From: Lysobacteraceae bacterium 2PB
GTDB lineage: Bacteria; Pseudomonadota; Gammaproteobacteria; Xanthomonadales; Xanthomonadaceae
Direction of reading: 5' to 3'
Assembly: GCA_005502915.1 (NCBI GenBank)
Contig: SCMT01000015.1
Coordinates: 28,376 to 92,375, forward strand
DNA: 64,000 nt
The translations under genes and the position numbers were made by a program. This document shows positions 49,735 to 58,869 of the stretch, in pieces. Position 1 is the first letter of the stretch, and every line of letters begins with the position of its first letter. The notes beneath the pieces are model-generated. The model saw nothing but the letters and a program-made list of their open reading frames with translations, did not search any database and was not told the DNA's origin.

Positions 49735-49811
49735 GCCGGCAAGCTTACCGGTCGCGGTCGCTCCTGTCCCGCAGCGCGTGCCGGCGCCGTGCACATTCGC
49801 TGCAGTTCGCG

Positions 49812-50639
49812 TCAATTCGCAGGCGTAGGGAGCTGGCAGCGCGGGCAGAGGTAGAGGCGACGGGTGCCGTGCTCTTCGCGGACGATGGTCGTGCGACAGC
49901 GCTCGCAGGGCTGGTCCTCGCGATCGAAGACCTTGAAGCGGAAGCCGTCGGGCGTGTCGGTCAGGTAGTCCTCGCGCATGCCCGAGGCCGGCGCGATGCC
50001 GCGCGTGGCATAGCTGCGACGCGGGATGTCGAGCAGGGCCCGGGCCAGGACGCGGACCTGCGCAGCCCCCAGGTCGGCGGGTCTCTGGTCCGGGGCCAGC
50101 TTCGCCTCGAACAGCACTTCCGAACGCAGGTAGTTGCCCATGCCGGCGAGGAAGCCCTGGTCGAGCAGCAGCGCCGCCAGGGCGCGCCCTCGGAAGCGCG
50201 GATCGCGCAGGCGCGCGGCGACCGTCGCGGCGTCGAGGGCGGGATCGAGCACGTCGGGCCCCAGCTTCACCAGGAAGGGATGCTGGTGCACCTCGTCGCT
50301 GCGCCACATCGCGACATCGGACGCGGAATACAGCAGGATCGCCCGGTCCGCGGTCTCCAGCGCGACGCGCAGGCTGCGCGTGGTGTCCGGGCGTTCGCCC
50401 GCCGCCGCGACCTTCCACACGCCGTAGAGCTGGTTGTGGCTGTAGAGCGTCCAGCCGTGGTCGAAGCGGGTGAGCAGGGCCTTGCCGTGCGTGGTGATCG
50501 CTTCGATGGTGCGCCCGGCCAGCCCCTTCGCATGCCGCTGCAACTCGGGCGTCCAGAACCAGGCGCGGGTCAGTGGCTTGCCGACGACGGCGGCAGCCAG
50601 GGCGTCGGCGGCGCGACGGATTTCGGGGCCTTCGGGCAT
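49812..50639 (-). CDS. nei: Endonuclease VIII / Fpg-Nei family DNA glycosylase
   Basis: 275-residue base-excision repair enzyme for oxidised pyrimidines. The N-terminal MPEGPEIRRAADALA supplies the Pro2/Glu3 nucleophile pair typical of Nei (PEGPEIR). The helix-two-turn-helix lies at GFLAGMGNYLRSEVLFEAKL. A C-terminal zinc finger is intact: PCERCRTTIV and LYLCPRCQLPT. Length and motifs fit Nei rather than MutM. It lies on the same strand upstream of the kynurenine cluster. Confidence 0.94.
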   Translation of the reverse strand: MPEGPEIRRAADALAAAVVGKPLTRAWFWTPELQRHAKGLAGRTIEAITTHGKALLTRFDHGWTLYSHNQLYGVWKVAAAGERPDTTRSLRVALETADRAILLYSASDVAMWRSDEVHQHPFLVKLGPDVLDPALDAATVAARLRDPRFRGRALAALLLDQGFLAGMGNYLRSEVLFEAKLAPDQRPADLGAAQVRVLARALLDIPRRSYATRGIAPASGMREDYLTDTPDGFRFKVFDREDQPCERCRTTIVREEHGTRRLYLCPRCQLPTPAN

Positions 50640-50700
50640 CGGGCGGACTCGTCGTTCGTGAGATCGCTGCTACGTCCGTGACCGCCGTGCGGATGCGCTG

Positions 50701-51000
50701 TCAGCCCGGCGTCGGCGGGATGTGCTGCGGCTCGTGGTATTCGAAGCCGATGTGGCGTTCGGTGATCCGCGCGATGCAGGCCGAGACGCGCACCGCCGGG
50801 CCGCAGCCCTCGAAGAAGAACAGTTGCGCCACATTGCCCGGACTCAGCAGGAAACCGGCCGGACGATAGATGCCGCAGCCGCCGGTCGACAGGTCCAGCA
50901 CGTCCGCGACCCAGGCCATGTCGCTGTACTGGACCAGCACCTTCATCGGGTAGGGCACGCGCTGGCTGTCGCGGCGGTCACTGGTCAGCACCTGTTCCAT
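50701..51000 (-). CDS. PilZ domain protein
   Basis: 99 residues, a single PilZ domain that would bind cyclic di-GMP. The ligand motifs are DRRDSQRVPYP (RxxxR) and DLSTGGCGIYRPAG (D/NxSxxG). VAQLFFFEGCGPAVRVSACIARI and HIGFEYHEP complete the barrel. The start could be ten codons earlier (51030); neither has a good ribosome site. A cyclic di-GMP-type cyclase candidate (GAF-GGDEF) lies about 5 kb away. Confidence 0.87.
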   Translation of the reverse strand: MEQVLTSDRRDSQRVPYPMKVLVQYSDMAWVADVLDLSTGGCGIYRPAGFLLSPGNVAQLFFFEGCGPAVRVSACIARITERHIGFEYHEPQHIPPTPG

Positions 51001-51073
51001 GGGGCGTTCCGGCGTTCGGGGGAGCCGCATACGTTGCCGCAGCGGCCGCGGGGACGCAACGCCGGCCTGATCT

Positions 51074-51544
51074 TCAGGTCGGATCGGCCGTCAGGGGCTG
51101 CCGGAGCAGGGTCGAGGCCGCGACCAGGGCCCCGAAGGTGCAGAAGGTCAGCGCCAGCACACCCGAGGTGACGAAGAAGGCCCGGCCGAACCGTGCGTAT
51201 TCGCTGGCCTGCGGATGGTCCAGCCGCCACATCGCCATCGAGACCCCCAGCACCACCAGCGCGTAGGTCGCCTGTGCGGCGACATGGACGTGGAGCGAAC
51301 GGGGATCTTCGGGACGTATCGTTTCGCGGACGCGCAGCAGGCGGGCGACGAGCAACGACGCGCCCAGGCCGACGGCGGGCGTCATCAGGCCCATCCCGAT
51401 CACCATGGCGCCGAGCGGGATGCCGAACCAGCCCGCCGCCAGCGCGTGCGAGCCCTGTCCCAGCGACTCGACCAGGAAATCCCAGCCGACGGCGATGCTC
51501 GCGGCGAAGACGAGCGCGCACAGCAACAGGCGGAGAAAGATCAT
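51074..51544 (-). CDS. Four-helix inner-membrane protein, uncharacterised
   Basis: 156 residues, not recognised. Four hydrophobic helices lie at about residues 2-22, 38-62, 85-105 and 120-142 (FLRLLLCALVFAASIAVG, GIPLGAMVIGMGLMTPAVGL, ATYALVVLGVSMAMW, FVTSGVLALTFCTFGALVA). The start at 51544 puts the first helix at the N-terminus. It lies 28 nt after the SDR gene. Confidence 0.65.
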   Translation of the reverse strand: MIFLRLLLCALVFAASIAVGWDFLVESLGQGSHALAAGWFGIPLGAMVIGMGLMTPAVGLGASLLVARLLRVRETIRPEDPRSLHVHVAAQATYALVVLGVSMAMWRLDHPQASEYARFGRAFFVTSGVLALTFCTFGALVAASTLLRQPLTADPT

Positions 51545-51572
51545 GGCGTGTTTCCGTGCAGGGTCGCGGGCA

Positions 51573-52358
51573 TCAGATCGACTGCATCCGTCCGCCATCG
51601 ACCGCCAGGCTGACGCCGTTGATGTAGCCGGCGGCGGGCGAGGCGAGGAAGGCGATCGCGGCGGCGATCTCCTCCGGCTGGGCGAAGCGCCCGGCGGGCA
51701 CGGTCTGGCGCATCCCGGCGGCGACGTCGTCCTGGCTCTTGCCGCTGGCGGCGGCGCGGTCGTGCAGGATCTGGTCGAGGCGGCCGGTGCGGGTGTAGCC
51801 CGGCAGCACGTTGTTGACCGTGATGCCCTCGCCGCCGAGCTCGCGCGACAGAGTCTTGGCCCAGCTCGCCACCGCGCCGCGGATGGTGTTCGACACGCCG
51901 AGGTTCGGGATCGGCTCGTACACCGAGGTCGAAATCACGTTGACGATGCGGCCCCAGCCGGCCGCGCGCATGCCGGGCAGCACCGACTGCACCAGCGCGT
52001 GGTTGGCGAGCAGGTGCTTGCGGAAGGTGTCGACGAAGGCGTCTTCCGCTGCTGCATGCGCTGAGCCGCCGGGCGGGCCGGCGGTGTTGTTGACCAGCAC
52101 GTGCACCGGGCGTTCGCTTGCCAGTGCCTGCACGGCCGCGCGCAGCCCGTCGGTATCGGCGACATCCGCGGCGATGAGGCCATGGTGCTGCGCGCCGCTG
52201 CGGGGCAGGGTATCGACCACCGCCTGCAGCTTGCCGGCGTTGCGCGAGAGCACGGTCACGTCCGCGCCGAGCAGCGCCAGTTCGTGCGCCGTCGCGCGGC
52301 CGATGCCTTCGGAGGCGCCGCAGACCAGCGCGTGCTTGCCGGTGAGGTTCAGGTCCAT
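51573..52358 (-). CDS. Atypical short-chain dehydrogenase/reductase
   Basis: 261 residues with a Rossmann SDR fold. The cofactor motif is HALVCGASEGIGRATAHELA, NTAGPPGG takes the place of NNAG, and VIST is the Ser strand. The usual catalytic YxxxK is missing: the aligned stretch GVSNTIRGAVASWAKTL has Ser where Tyr and Arg where Lys are expected. The C-terminus (NNVLPGYTRTGR, INGVSLAVDGG) is normal. Such divergent BKR-like SDRs are known but uncharacterised. Ketoacyl reductase activity is therefore doubtful. Confidence 0.85.
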   Translation of the reverse strand: MDLNLTGKHALVCGASEGIGRATAHELALLGADVTVLSRNAGKLQAVVDTLPRSGAQHHGLIAADVADTDGLRAAVQALASERPVHVLVNNTAGPPGGSAHAAAEDAFVDTFRKHLLANHALVQSVLPGMRAAGWGRIVNVISTSVYEPIPNLGVSNTIRGAVASWAKTLSRELGGEGITVNNVLPGYTRTGRLDQILHDRAAASGKSQDDVAAGMRQTVPAGRFAQPEEIAAAIAFLASPAAGYINGVSLAVDGGRMQSI

Positions 52359-52385
52359 GGTGCGTGCTCCATCAATGCATGTCCG

Positions 52386-53018
52386 TCAGTCGGTGTCGCC
52401 CGGCTCGCGGGCGCGCATGAGGTGGGCGATCGCCCGGGCATCGCGGTCGTCGCGCGCGGCCATGGCGTCGATGACCGCGCGCCGGTTGGCGGGCGGATGG
52501 TTCTGGCTCAGCTTGAATTTCAGGTCGATGCGCAGCGGCCTGAAGCGGAAGCCGACGATGCCGCGCAGCTGGCTGCGATGGTCGGCGCGCTCGGGATCGA
52601 ACCGCCAGTCGTTGCCGACCGTGGGCTCGAAGCGCCGGCTGAGGCGATCGACGAGATCGGCGAGCGAGGCTTCGTCCTCGAAGGTCTCGACGCTGCCGTG
52701 CAGGTGCGCCACCGCGTAGTTCCAGGTCGGCACGCGCGCGGCCGTTTCCTTGTCGGGATACCAGCCGGGCGACACGTAGGCATGCGGCCCGTGCACGATC
52801 ATCAGCATCCGCCCGACATGTCCGGCCTGCGGATTGGGGCGGGCCCAATGCCCTTCGATCAGCACGTCGTCGCCGTCGCGGCGATACAGCACCGGCAGAT
52901 GGCTGATGAAGGGCGTGCCGTCGTCACCGGTGCTGACCAGGGTGATGAAGGGATCCGCCTCGACCAGCGCATCCAGCGCGGCGAGATCGGATTCGATGAA
53001 GGCGCGCGGCTGGTACAT
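52386..53018 (-). CDS. FMN-binding split-barrel protein, PaiB-like
   Basis: 210 residues. The split-barrel FMN fold is shown by PFITLVSTGDDGTPFISHLPVLY, LMIVHGPHAYVSPGWYPDKE, RVPTWNYAVAHLHGSVE, and IVGFRFRPLRIDLKFKLSQNHP, all family signatures of Bacillus PaiB and its proteobacterial relatives. PaiB was named a negative transcriptional regulator, but FMN binding or heme-degrading-like functions are equally possible for this group. It lies 27 nt before the SDR gene on the same transcript. Confidence 0.87.
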   Translation of the reverse strand: MYQPRAFIESDLAALDALVEADPFITLVSTGDDGTPFISHLPVLYRRDGDDVLIEGHWARPNPQAGHVGRMLMIVHGPHAYVSPGWYPDKETAARVPTWNYAVAHLHGSVETFEDEASLADLVDRLSRRFEPTVGNDWRFDPERADHRSQLRGIVGFRFRPLRIDLKFKLSQNHPPANRRAVIDAMAARDDRDARAIAHLMRAREPGDTD

Positions 53019-53077
53019 GGTCGATTCCTTTCTGCCTTGCCGGTATGCGTGGAGCGGGTCGGGCTGAGACGCCCCGC

Positions 53078-53413
53078 TCAGGCCCTGCCGCCGAGCGTCA
53101 GCACCATGCGTGCGCGCAGCGCCGCGTCGTCGTCGGCCTGCGGCGGTGCGATTTCGCCGAGCGAGAAACCGCGCTCCAGCGCATCGTCCTCGTCCAGGCC
53201 GTCCCAGCTCACGAATTCGGCGTCCATCAGCGCGGCGCGGGCGCTGTCCTCGCTGTCGTAGGCCAGGGTGTTGCCGTCGCTGTCGAAGACCTCGGCCGTT
53301 CCGGCTTCCAGCACGCGCAGACGCGCCCAGACGATCGTGCGGCCGAGGCTGGCCAGCCACCATTCGGTGCGGATGTCGTCGAGCATGGGGTCGTCGTTGA
53401 TCAAGGTGTTCAC
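53078..53413 (-). CDS. Small acidic protein, uncharacterised
   Basis: 111 residues, very acidic, soluble, not recognised. Features include VNTLINDDPMLDDIRTEWW, LRVLEAGTAEVFDSDGNTLAYDSEDSARAALMDAEF and DGLDEDDALERGFSLGEI. I chose the GTG at 53413 because it overlaps the stop of the membrane-protein gene (GTGA, 53410-53413). The DSDGN...Y..ED.A...L pattern hints at a small domain that reads protein or nucleotide features, but no function can be assigned. Confidence 0.65.
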   Translation of the reverse strand: MNTLINDDPMLDDIRTEWWLASLGRTIVWARLRVLEAGTAEVFDSDGNTLAYDSEDSARAALMDAEFVSWDGLDEDDALERGFSLGEIAPPQADDDAALRARMVLTLGGRA

Positions 53414-53715
53414 GCCGAGACCTCCGCCCAGAGCCAGAGGATGCCTGCCGAGAAGAGGCCCAGCAGGATCACGCTCAGCGCCACGCGCGCCGGCGTGGCC
53501 AGGCCGCTGAGGTTGCGGTCGCCGGCCTGGCGATAGCCGCCGGCCAGCAGCCACCACAGCGCGGACGGATTGGCGAACGCGAATTCGCCCAGCCCCGCGT
53601 GCAGCTCCGGATGACGGTCGCGCAGGTGGACCAGGGTCAGCGGCCAGAAGATGACCAGCGCGCAGAACCCGGCGATGGCCAGCGCAAGCGCGACGAGGGC
53701 GAAGAACAGGATCAT
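53410..53715 (-). CDS. Small two-helix membrane protein
   Basis: 101 residues. One helix lies at about 2-27 (FFALVALALAIAGFCALVIF) and one at about 75-98 (ALSVILLGLFSAGILWLW), with a polar 45-residue loop between them containing HPELHAGLGEFAFANPSALWWLLAGGYRQAGDR. It is not recognised. It overlaps both neighbours by 4 bases, so the three small genes are translated together. Confidence 0.65.
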   Translation of the reverse strand: MILFFALVALALAIAGFCALVIFWPLTLVHLRDRHPELHAGLGEFAFANPSALWWLLAGGYRQAGDRNLSGLATPARVALSVILLGLFSAGILWLWAEVSA

Positions 53716-54110
53716 GGTGCGGTTGCTTCCGGGTCGTGGCGGTATTCGCCGATCACTTCGATCAGGCCGACGATCTGGTCATTGAAGGCCTCCAGTTCCT
53801 CCGCCGGCACCCACCATTCGGTGTGGTGCGCGCCGCCGACCTTCTGCACCGCGTACCGGTCGACGCACGCCTTGCGCACGCGGAAGCGGGTGACGTAGCC
53901 GACGCCGCTGTCCTTGATGTTCCAGCGCGTGGCGATTTCCATCGCGTAGCGTTCGTTGGTGACTGGATAGAAGATCGGCTGTTCGGGCAGGCGCGGCGGC
54001 CAGCGGCGGAAACCGCTGGCTTCGACCAACGCGAGCTCGTTCGGCCCGGTCGGCCGGTACATCACCACGCAGTCGCCGTCGACCTGCACCGCGCCGGAGA
54101 AATCGTTCAT
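53712..54110 (-). CDS. Conserved small protein (annotated 'ADP-ribosylation/crystallin J1' in relatives)
   Basis: 132 residues, soluble. Conserved-looking core: YRPTGPNELALVEASGFRRWPPRLP, PIFYPVTNERYAMEIATRWN, GYVTRFRVRKACVDRYAVQKVGG, and EWWVPAEELEAFNDQIVGLIEVI. Similar proteins are often labelled ADP-ribosylation/crystallin J1 without experimental support; I do not see the ADP-ribosylglycohydrolase motifs. It begins 13 nt after asnS and overlaps the next gene. Confidence 0.7.
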   Translation of the reverse strand: MNDFSGAVQVDGDCVVMYRPTGPNELALVEASGFRRWPPRLPEQPIFYPVTNERYAMEIATRWNIKDSGVGYVTRFRVRKACVDRYAVQKVGGAHHTEWWVPAEELEAFNDQIVGLIEVIGEYRHDPEATAP

Positions 54111-54123
54111 CGCAGGCGTTCCG

Positions 54124-55518
54124 TCAGAATTCGGCCGAGCCCGGCGCGCGCGGGAAGGGGATGGCGTCGCGTATGTTGGCCAGGCCGCAGACGTAGACCA
54201 CCAGGCGCTCGAAGCCGAGGCCGAAACCGGCGTGCGGCACCGTGCCGTAGCGGCGGAAGTCGCGATACCACTGGTAGTGCGCCGGGTCGAGGCCGAACTG
54301 GGCGATGCGCGCGTCGAGCACGTCCAGGCGCTCCTCGCGCTGCGAACCACCGATGATCTCGCCGATGCCCGGGGCCAGCACGTCCATCGCGGCGACGGTC
54401 TTGCCGTCGTCGTTCAGGCGCATGTAGAAGGCCTTGAAGTGCTCGGGGTAGTTCATGACCACGACCGGCCGGCCGACGTGCACCTCGGTCAGCCAGCGCT
54501 CGTGCTCGGTCTGCAGGTCCAGGCCCCATTCGACCGGGAAGTCGAACTTCTGCTTGCTGTCCTGCAGCAGTCGCACCGCTTCGGTGTAATCGATGCGCTC
54601 GAACGGCGCGTTGATGAAGTTCTCGAGGCGGGTGATCGCGTCCTTCTGCACGCGTTCGGCGATGAAGGCCATGTCGTCGGCGCGCTCGGTCAGCACGGCG
54701 CGGAACAGGTACTTCAGGAAGCGCTCGGCCAGGGTCGCGTCGTCGTTCAGGTCTGCGAAGGCGATCTCCGGCTCGATCATCCAGAACTCGGCCAGGTGGC
54801 GGCTGGTGTTGCTGTTCTCGGCGCGGAAGGTCGGGCCGAAGGTATAGACCTTGCTCAGCGCCAGGCAGTAGCCCTCGACGTTCAGCTGGCCGGACACGGT
54901 GAGGAAGGTTTCTTTGCCGAAGAAGTCCTTCGAGAAGTCGATGCCGCCGTCGGCCGTGCGCGGCAGGTTCATCATGTCCAGCGTCGAGATGCGGAACATC
55001 TGGCCCGCGCCCTCGGCGTCGGAGGTCGAGATGATCGGCGTGTTGACCCAGTAGAAACCGTCCTCGTGGAAGAAGCGGTGGATGGCCTGGGCCAGGCAGT
55101 GGCGGATGCGGGTGACCGCGCCGAACAGGTTGGTGCGCGGACGCAGGTGCGCGACCTCGCGCAGGAACTCCATCGTGTGCTGCTTGGGCTGGATGGGGTA
55201 GGTCTCCGGATCGTCGACCCAGCCGACCACCTCGACCGACGAGGCCTGGATCTCGAAGCTCTGGCCCTTGCCCTGCGACGGCACCAGGGTGCCGGTGGCG
55301 ATGACCGCGCAGCCGGCGGACAGGCGCTTGACCTCGGTTTCGTAGTTCGGGAGGGCATCGGTTGCGACGATCTGGATCGGCGCGAAGCAGGAGCCGTCGC
55401 TGACCTGCACGAAGCTCAGTGCCGAAGAATCGCGCCGGGTGCGGACCCAGCCCTTGACCGTGATTTCGCCGCCGGCGCCTTCACCGGCCAGTCCCTGCTT
55501 TACGCTTTTGAACGCCAT
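54124..55518 (-). CDS. asnS: Asparaginyl-tRNA synthetase
   Basis: 464-residue class IIb synthetase charging tRNA-Asn. The N-terminal OB-fold anticodon domain (about 20-120; [23 protein letters not shown]) is followed by the catalytic core with motif 2 ([25 protein letters not shown]) and motif 3 ([16 protein letters not shown]). I chose the ATG at 55518 (MAFKSVKQ) over an upstream one; GGGAA precedes it. It is the first gene of the long minus-strand block and diverges from the IscA-like gene. Confidence 0.96.
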   Translation of the reverse strand: MAFKSVKQGLAGEGAGGEITVKGWVRTRRDSSALSFVQVSDGSCFAPIQIVATDALPNYETEVKRLSAGCAVIATGTLVPSQGKGQSFEIQASSVEVVGWVDDPETYPIQPKQHTMEFLREVAHLRPRTNLFGAVTRIRHCLAQAIHRFFHEDGFYWVNTPIISTSDAEGAGQMFRISTLDMMNLPRTADGGIDFSKDFFGKETFLTVSGQLNVEGYCLALSKVYTFGPTFRAENSNTSRHLAEFWMIEPEIAFADLNDDATLAERFLKYLFRAVLTERADDMAFIAERVQKDAITRLENFINAPFERIDYTEAVRLLQDSKQKFDFPVEWGLDLQTEHERWLTEVHVGRPVVVMNYPEHFKAFYMRLNDDGKTVAAMDVLAPGIGEIIGGSQREERLDVLDARIAQFGLDPAHYQWYRDFRRYGTVPHAGFGLGFERLVVYVCGLANIRDAIPFPRAPGSAEF

Positions 55519-55584
55519 GCCTTGAATTCCCGCGCCAACGCGCCGATATGTGTCGAGCCCCAAAGTTTACTCGACCCTTCAGGC

Positions 55585-55600
55585 TAGAATCTCCCCCATG
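55585..55600 (+). promoter_or_regulatory. -10 box of the IscA-like gene, possible leaderless start
   Basis: TAGAAT (55585-55590) is followed by 7 nt and then the ATG at 55598, so transcription would start at the codon. No Shine-Dalgarno is present and no good -35 is visible. Confidence 0.35.
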
Positions 55601-55939
55601 GCCATCTCCCTCGCTCCCGCTGCCCTGGAACGCGTCCAGGGTTTCCTCGCCGGTACCCCCGGCGCCCTCGGCCTGCGTTTCGGCGTCAAGCGCACCGGCT
55701 GCTCCGGCTGGAGCTACGTCGTCGACCTCGCCCGCGACGAGCGCCCCGGCGATGTCGTCAGCGAATACGCCGGCGTCCGGATCTTCGTCGACGCCGACAG
55801 CCTGCCGATGGTCGATGGCACCGAGATCGACTTCCGCAAGCAGGGCCTGAACGAACAGTTCCTGTTCCGCAACCCCAACGTCGCCGGGGAATGCGGCTGC
55901 GGCTCCAGCTTCACCACCGACGCCGACAAGGCCGCCTGA
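55598..55939 (+). CDS. A-type iron-sulfur carrier (IscA/ErpA/HesB family)
   Basis: 113-residue protein that would hand iron-sulfur clusters to apoproteins. The three ligand cysteines are present: Cys in RTGCSGWSYVVDL and the paired CGCGS near the C-terminus (AGECGCGSSF). GLRFGVKRTGCSGW is typical of the family. Length is usual. It is monocistronic, away from any isc or suf cluster in this window. It is closer to IscA than to NfuA, but the exact subtype is uncertain. Confidence 0.9.
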   Translation: MAISLAPAALERVQGFLAGTPGALGLRFGVKRTGCSGWSYVVDLARDERPGDVVSEYAGVRIFVDADSLPMVDGTEIDFRKQGLNEQFLFRNPNVAGECGCGSSFTTDADKAA

Positions 55940-55964
55940 GCCGTCGGATCCCGGCGGACCCCTT

Positions 55965-57023
55965 TCAGGCCGCGACTTCCACCCGGTCGCGGCCATTCCG
56001 CTTCGCCGTGTACAACGCCCCGTCGGCACGCTCCAGCAGCGGGGCTCGCTCTTCTTCCGGGCGCCCGTGCGCCAGCCCGATGCTGATCGACACCGGCAGG
56101 GCCATCGACGCGAACCGCACGGCCTGGCACAGGTGCTGGCAGGCCAGTTCGGCCTGGGCCGGATCGGCATCGGGCAGGAGCCAAACGAATTCCTCGCCGC
56201 CGTAGCGGGCGATCGTGCCCCGGCCCCCGGCGGCCGACCGCAGCTGCTCGGCTACTTCGACCAGCACCCGGTCCCCGACCGCGTGGCCGTGGGTGTCGTT
56301 CACGATCTTGAAGTGGTCGATGTCGAGCAGGGCCACGCTGCAGCGGCGTCCGCGGGACAGGGCTTCGTCGAGCGCGGCGGCGAAGGCTCGGCGGTTCGGC
56401 AGGCCGGTGAGGGTATCGGTACGTGTCTGTTCGACGAGGTCGGCATTCAGCGACTCCAGGTGCTCCTGGTAGTCGTGCAACTGGGTTTCGTACCAGTGGC
56501 GGTCCTCCAGTTGCAGGCTGAGGGCGCGACTGACCCGCCGCAGCTCCAGCAGCTTGGCGACCTGCCGCGACAGTGCATTCAGGGCTTCGAGCTGATGCGC
56601 GGTCAATTCGCGTGGCTGGCGGTCGAGGACGCAGAGCGTGCCAAGCGCCTGGCCCTCGGCGTCGACCAGTGGCGCGCCCGCATAGAAACGGATGTTCGGG
56701 TTGCCCCGCACGAGCGGGTTGTCGTGGAAGCGCACATCCTCCAGCGCGTCGCGCACCACCATGACGTCGTCCGGCGCGAGGATCGCATGCGCGCAGAAGG
56801 CGGAATCGCGCGAGGTTTCCTTGTCCTCCAGCCCCATCTGCGCCTTGAACCACTGCCGGTCGCGGTCGACCAGACTCACGCTTGCCATCGGCACCCCGCA
56901 GATCGCCGAGGCGATCCGCACGAGGTCGTCGAAGGCGTCCTCCGGGGCGGTATCCAGGATCGCGTAGCTGCGCAGGGCAGCCAGTCGGGCTTCTTCGTTG
57001 GCAGGCTTGTCGGGCTTGATCAT
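55965..57023 (-). CDS. GAF-GGDEF diguanylate cyclase
   Basis: 352 residues, cytosolic. A GAF sensor domain (about 25-165; DTAPEDAFDDLVRIASAICGVPMASVSLVD, DSAFCAHAIL, GAPLVDAEGQALGTLCVLD) is joined by a helical linker to a GGDEF domain (about 190-352). The active site is RYGGEEFVWLLP, the GGEEF form that makes cyclic di-GMP. TDTLTGLPNRRAF and ALLDIDHFKIVNDTHGHAVGD are present. No RxxD inhibition site precedes the active site, so product feedback is probably absent. It diverges from the DUF885 gene. Confidence 0.92.
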   Translation of the reverse strand: MIKPDKPANEEARLAALRSYAILDTAPEDAFDDLVRIASAICGVPMASVSLVDRDRQWFKAQMGLEDKETSRDSAFCAHAILAPDDVMVVRDALEDVRFHDNPLVRGNPNIRFYAGAPLVDAEGQALGTLCVLDRQPRELTAHQLEALNALSRQVAKLLELRRVSRALSLQLEDRHWYETQLHDYQEHLESLNADLVEQTRTDTLTGLPNRRAFAAALDEALSRGRRCSVALLDIDHFKIVNDTHGHAVGDRVLVEVAEQLRSAAGGRGTIARYGGEEFVWLLPDADPAQAELACQHLCQAVRFASMALPVSISIGLAHGRPEEERAPLLERADGALYTAKRNGRDRVEVAA

Positions 57024-57070
57024 CGCTGGCGACGTGACGGGCGGCAGGGGGTGGCGTCCGGACGGCGCAC

Positions 57071-57076
57071 TATACT
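57071..57076 (+). promoter_or_regulatory. Candidate -10 box of the DUF885 gene
   Basis: TATACT lies 31 nt upstream of the ATG at 57102, with a strong Shine-Dalgarno (GGGGAGGAG) between them. Confidence 0.35.
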
Positions 57077-57101
57077 CGGGCGTCCCGGGGAGGAGATTGC
57101 C

Positions 57102-58862
57102 ATGTTCCGCACAACGATCATTGCCATCGGTTTGTGTTGCGCTGCGCTTCATGTCGCGCCGGCATCGGCGCAGTCGCAGGATGAAGGCAAGCGCCTGCAC
57201 GCCTTCTTCGCCGAGGAATGGGAGCGCGGGCTGCGCGAGAGCCCCGAGGGCGCCTCGCTGCAGGGCGACCGTCGCTTCGACGATCGCTGGTCCGATTTCA
57301 GCCTGTCGGCCATCGAGGCCAGCGCCCGTGCCGACCGCGAGGCGCTCGAGCGGATCAAGGGCTTCGACCGCGCGAAGCTGTCGCCCGCCGACCAGCTCAA
57401 CTACGACACCTTTCTGTGGCTGCAGCAGAACCGCGTCGATCGCCAGCGGTTCCGCGAATACCTGCAGCCGATCGGCCACCAGGGCGGCATCCAGACTGCC
57501 GATGGCCTGGCCGAAGGCCTGCCGTTCGCCGACACCCGCGATTACCGCAACTGGCTGGCGCGCATGCGCGCGCTGCCGGTCGCGATCGACCAGGTCATCG
57601 CGCTGATGAAGGAAGGCGTGAAGGCCGGCAAGCTGCCGCCGAAGGTGCTGATGCAGCGCGTGCCGACGCAGATCGCCGCGCAGGTGGTCGACGACCCGGC
57701 GAAGAGCCCGTTCTACCGGCCGTTCCTGAAGTTCCCGGCCGGCGTGCCCGAGGCCGACCGCGCCGCATTGCAGGCCGAGGCGCGCGAGGTCATCGCGCAG
57801 CGGATCGTGCCGGCCTACCGCACGCTGCAGACGTACTTCAACGAACAGTACCTGCCGAAGACCCGTGCCGGCATCGCGGTGAGCGATCTGCCCGACGGCC
57901 GTGCGTACTACGACTTCCTCGCCGCCGACTACACCACCACGCGGCTCACCGCCGACCAGATCCACGAGATCGGCCTGAAGGAAGTGGCGCGCATCCGCGC
58001 CGAGATGGAGAAGATCCGCGTCGAGGTCGGTTTCCGGGGCGACCTGGCCGCGTTCTTCGACCATCTGCGCACCGACCCGAAGTTTTTCCACAAGACGCCC
58101 GAAGCGCTGCTGACCGCCTACCAGGCCATCTCCAAGCGCATCGATCCCGAGCTGGTGAAGGTGTTCCGCACCATTCCGCGCCAGCCCTACGGCGTGCGAC
58201 CGATCCCCGACAACATCGCGCCGGACACCACCACGGCCTATTACCAGCCGGGTGCCAACGACGGCAGCCGCGCGGGTTTCTACTACGTCAACCTCTACAA
58301 GCCCGAATCGCGCCCGACCTGGGAAATGATGCCGCTGTCGCTGCACGAAGCCGTGCCCGGCCACCATTTCCAGTTCGCGCGCGGCCTGGAGCTGCCGGAT
58401 GCGCCGATGTTCCGCCGCACCGCGTACTTCGTCGCCTACGGCGAGGGCTGGGCGCTGTACGCCGAACAGCTCGGTTACGACATGGGCCTGTACGACGACC
58501 CCTACGACCGCATGGGCCAGCTCGCCTACGAGATGTGGCGCGCGGTGCGCCTGGTGGTCGACACCGGCATGCACGCCAAGGGCTGGAGCCGCGAGCGCGC
58601 CATAGCCTACTTCAAGGACAACGCGCCGAAGGCCGAGCTGGACATCGTCAACGAGATCGACCGCTACATCGGCACGCCCGGCCAGGCGCTGGCCTACAAG
58701 ATCGGCCAGATCCGCATCTCCGAACTGCGTGCCAAGGCGAAGGCGGCACTCGGCGACAAATTCGACGTCCGCGACTTCAACGACGCCGTGCTCGAAACCG
58801 GCTCGGTACCGCTGGAAACCCTGGAAAAACACATCGACGCGTGGATCGCCGCGCGTCGCTGA
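57102..58862 (+). CDS. Exported DUF885 family protein (metallopeptidase-like)
   Basis: 586 residues. A signal peptide ends APASAQ (about residue 25). The long helical body is typical of DUF885, and the zinc motif SLHEAVPGHHFQF (HExxxGHH) is followed by AYGEGWALYAEQLGYDMG, the second ligand region. Related proteins are annotated as carboxypeptidase-like or as X-Pro dipeptidases; the exact substrate is unknown. GGGGAGGAG is a strong ribosome binding site. It is followed by a GTAG-type inverted repeat. Confidence 0.92.
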   Translation: MFRTTIIAIGLCCAALHVAPASAQSQDEGKRLHAFFAEEWERGLRESPEGASLQGDRRFDDRWSDFSLSAIEASARADREALERIKGFDRAKLSPADQLNYDTFLWLQQNRVDRQRFREYLQPIGHQGGIQTADGLAEGLPFADTRDYRNWLARMRALPVAIDQVIALMKEGVKAGKLPPKVLMQRVPTQIAAQVVDDPAKSPFYRPFLKFPAGVPEADRAALQAEAREVIAQRIVPAYRTLQTYFNEQYLPKTRAGIAVSDLPDGRAYYDFLAADYTTTRLTADQIHEIGLKEVARIRAEMEKIRVEVGFRGDLAAFFDHLRTDPKFFHKTPEALLTAYQAISKRIDPELVKVFRTIPRQPYGVRPIPDNIAPDTTTAYYQPGANDGSRAGFYYVNLYKPESRPTWEMMPLSLHEAVPGHHFQFARGLELPDAPMFRRTAYFVAYGEGWALYAEQLGYDMGLYDDPYDRMGQLAYEMWRAVRLVVDTGMHAKGWSRERAIAYFKDNAPKAELDIVNEIDRYIGTPGQALAYKIGQIRISELRAKAKAALGDKFDVRDFNDAVLETGSVPLETLEKHIDAWIAARR

Positions 58863-58869
58863 TCTTTCC

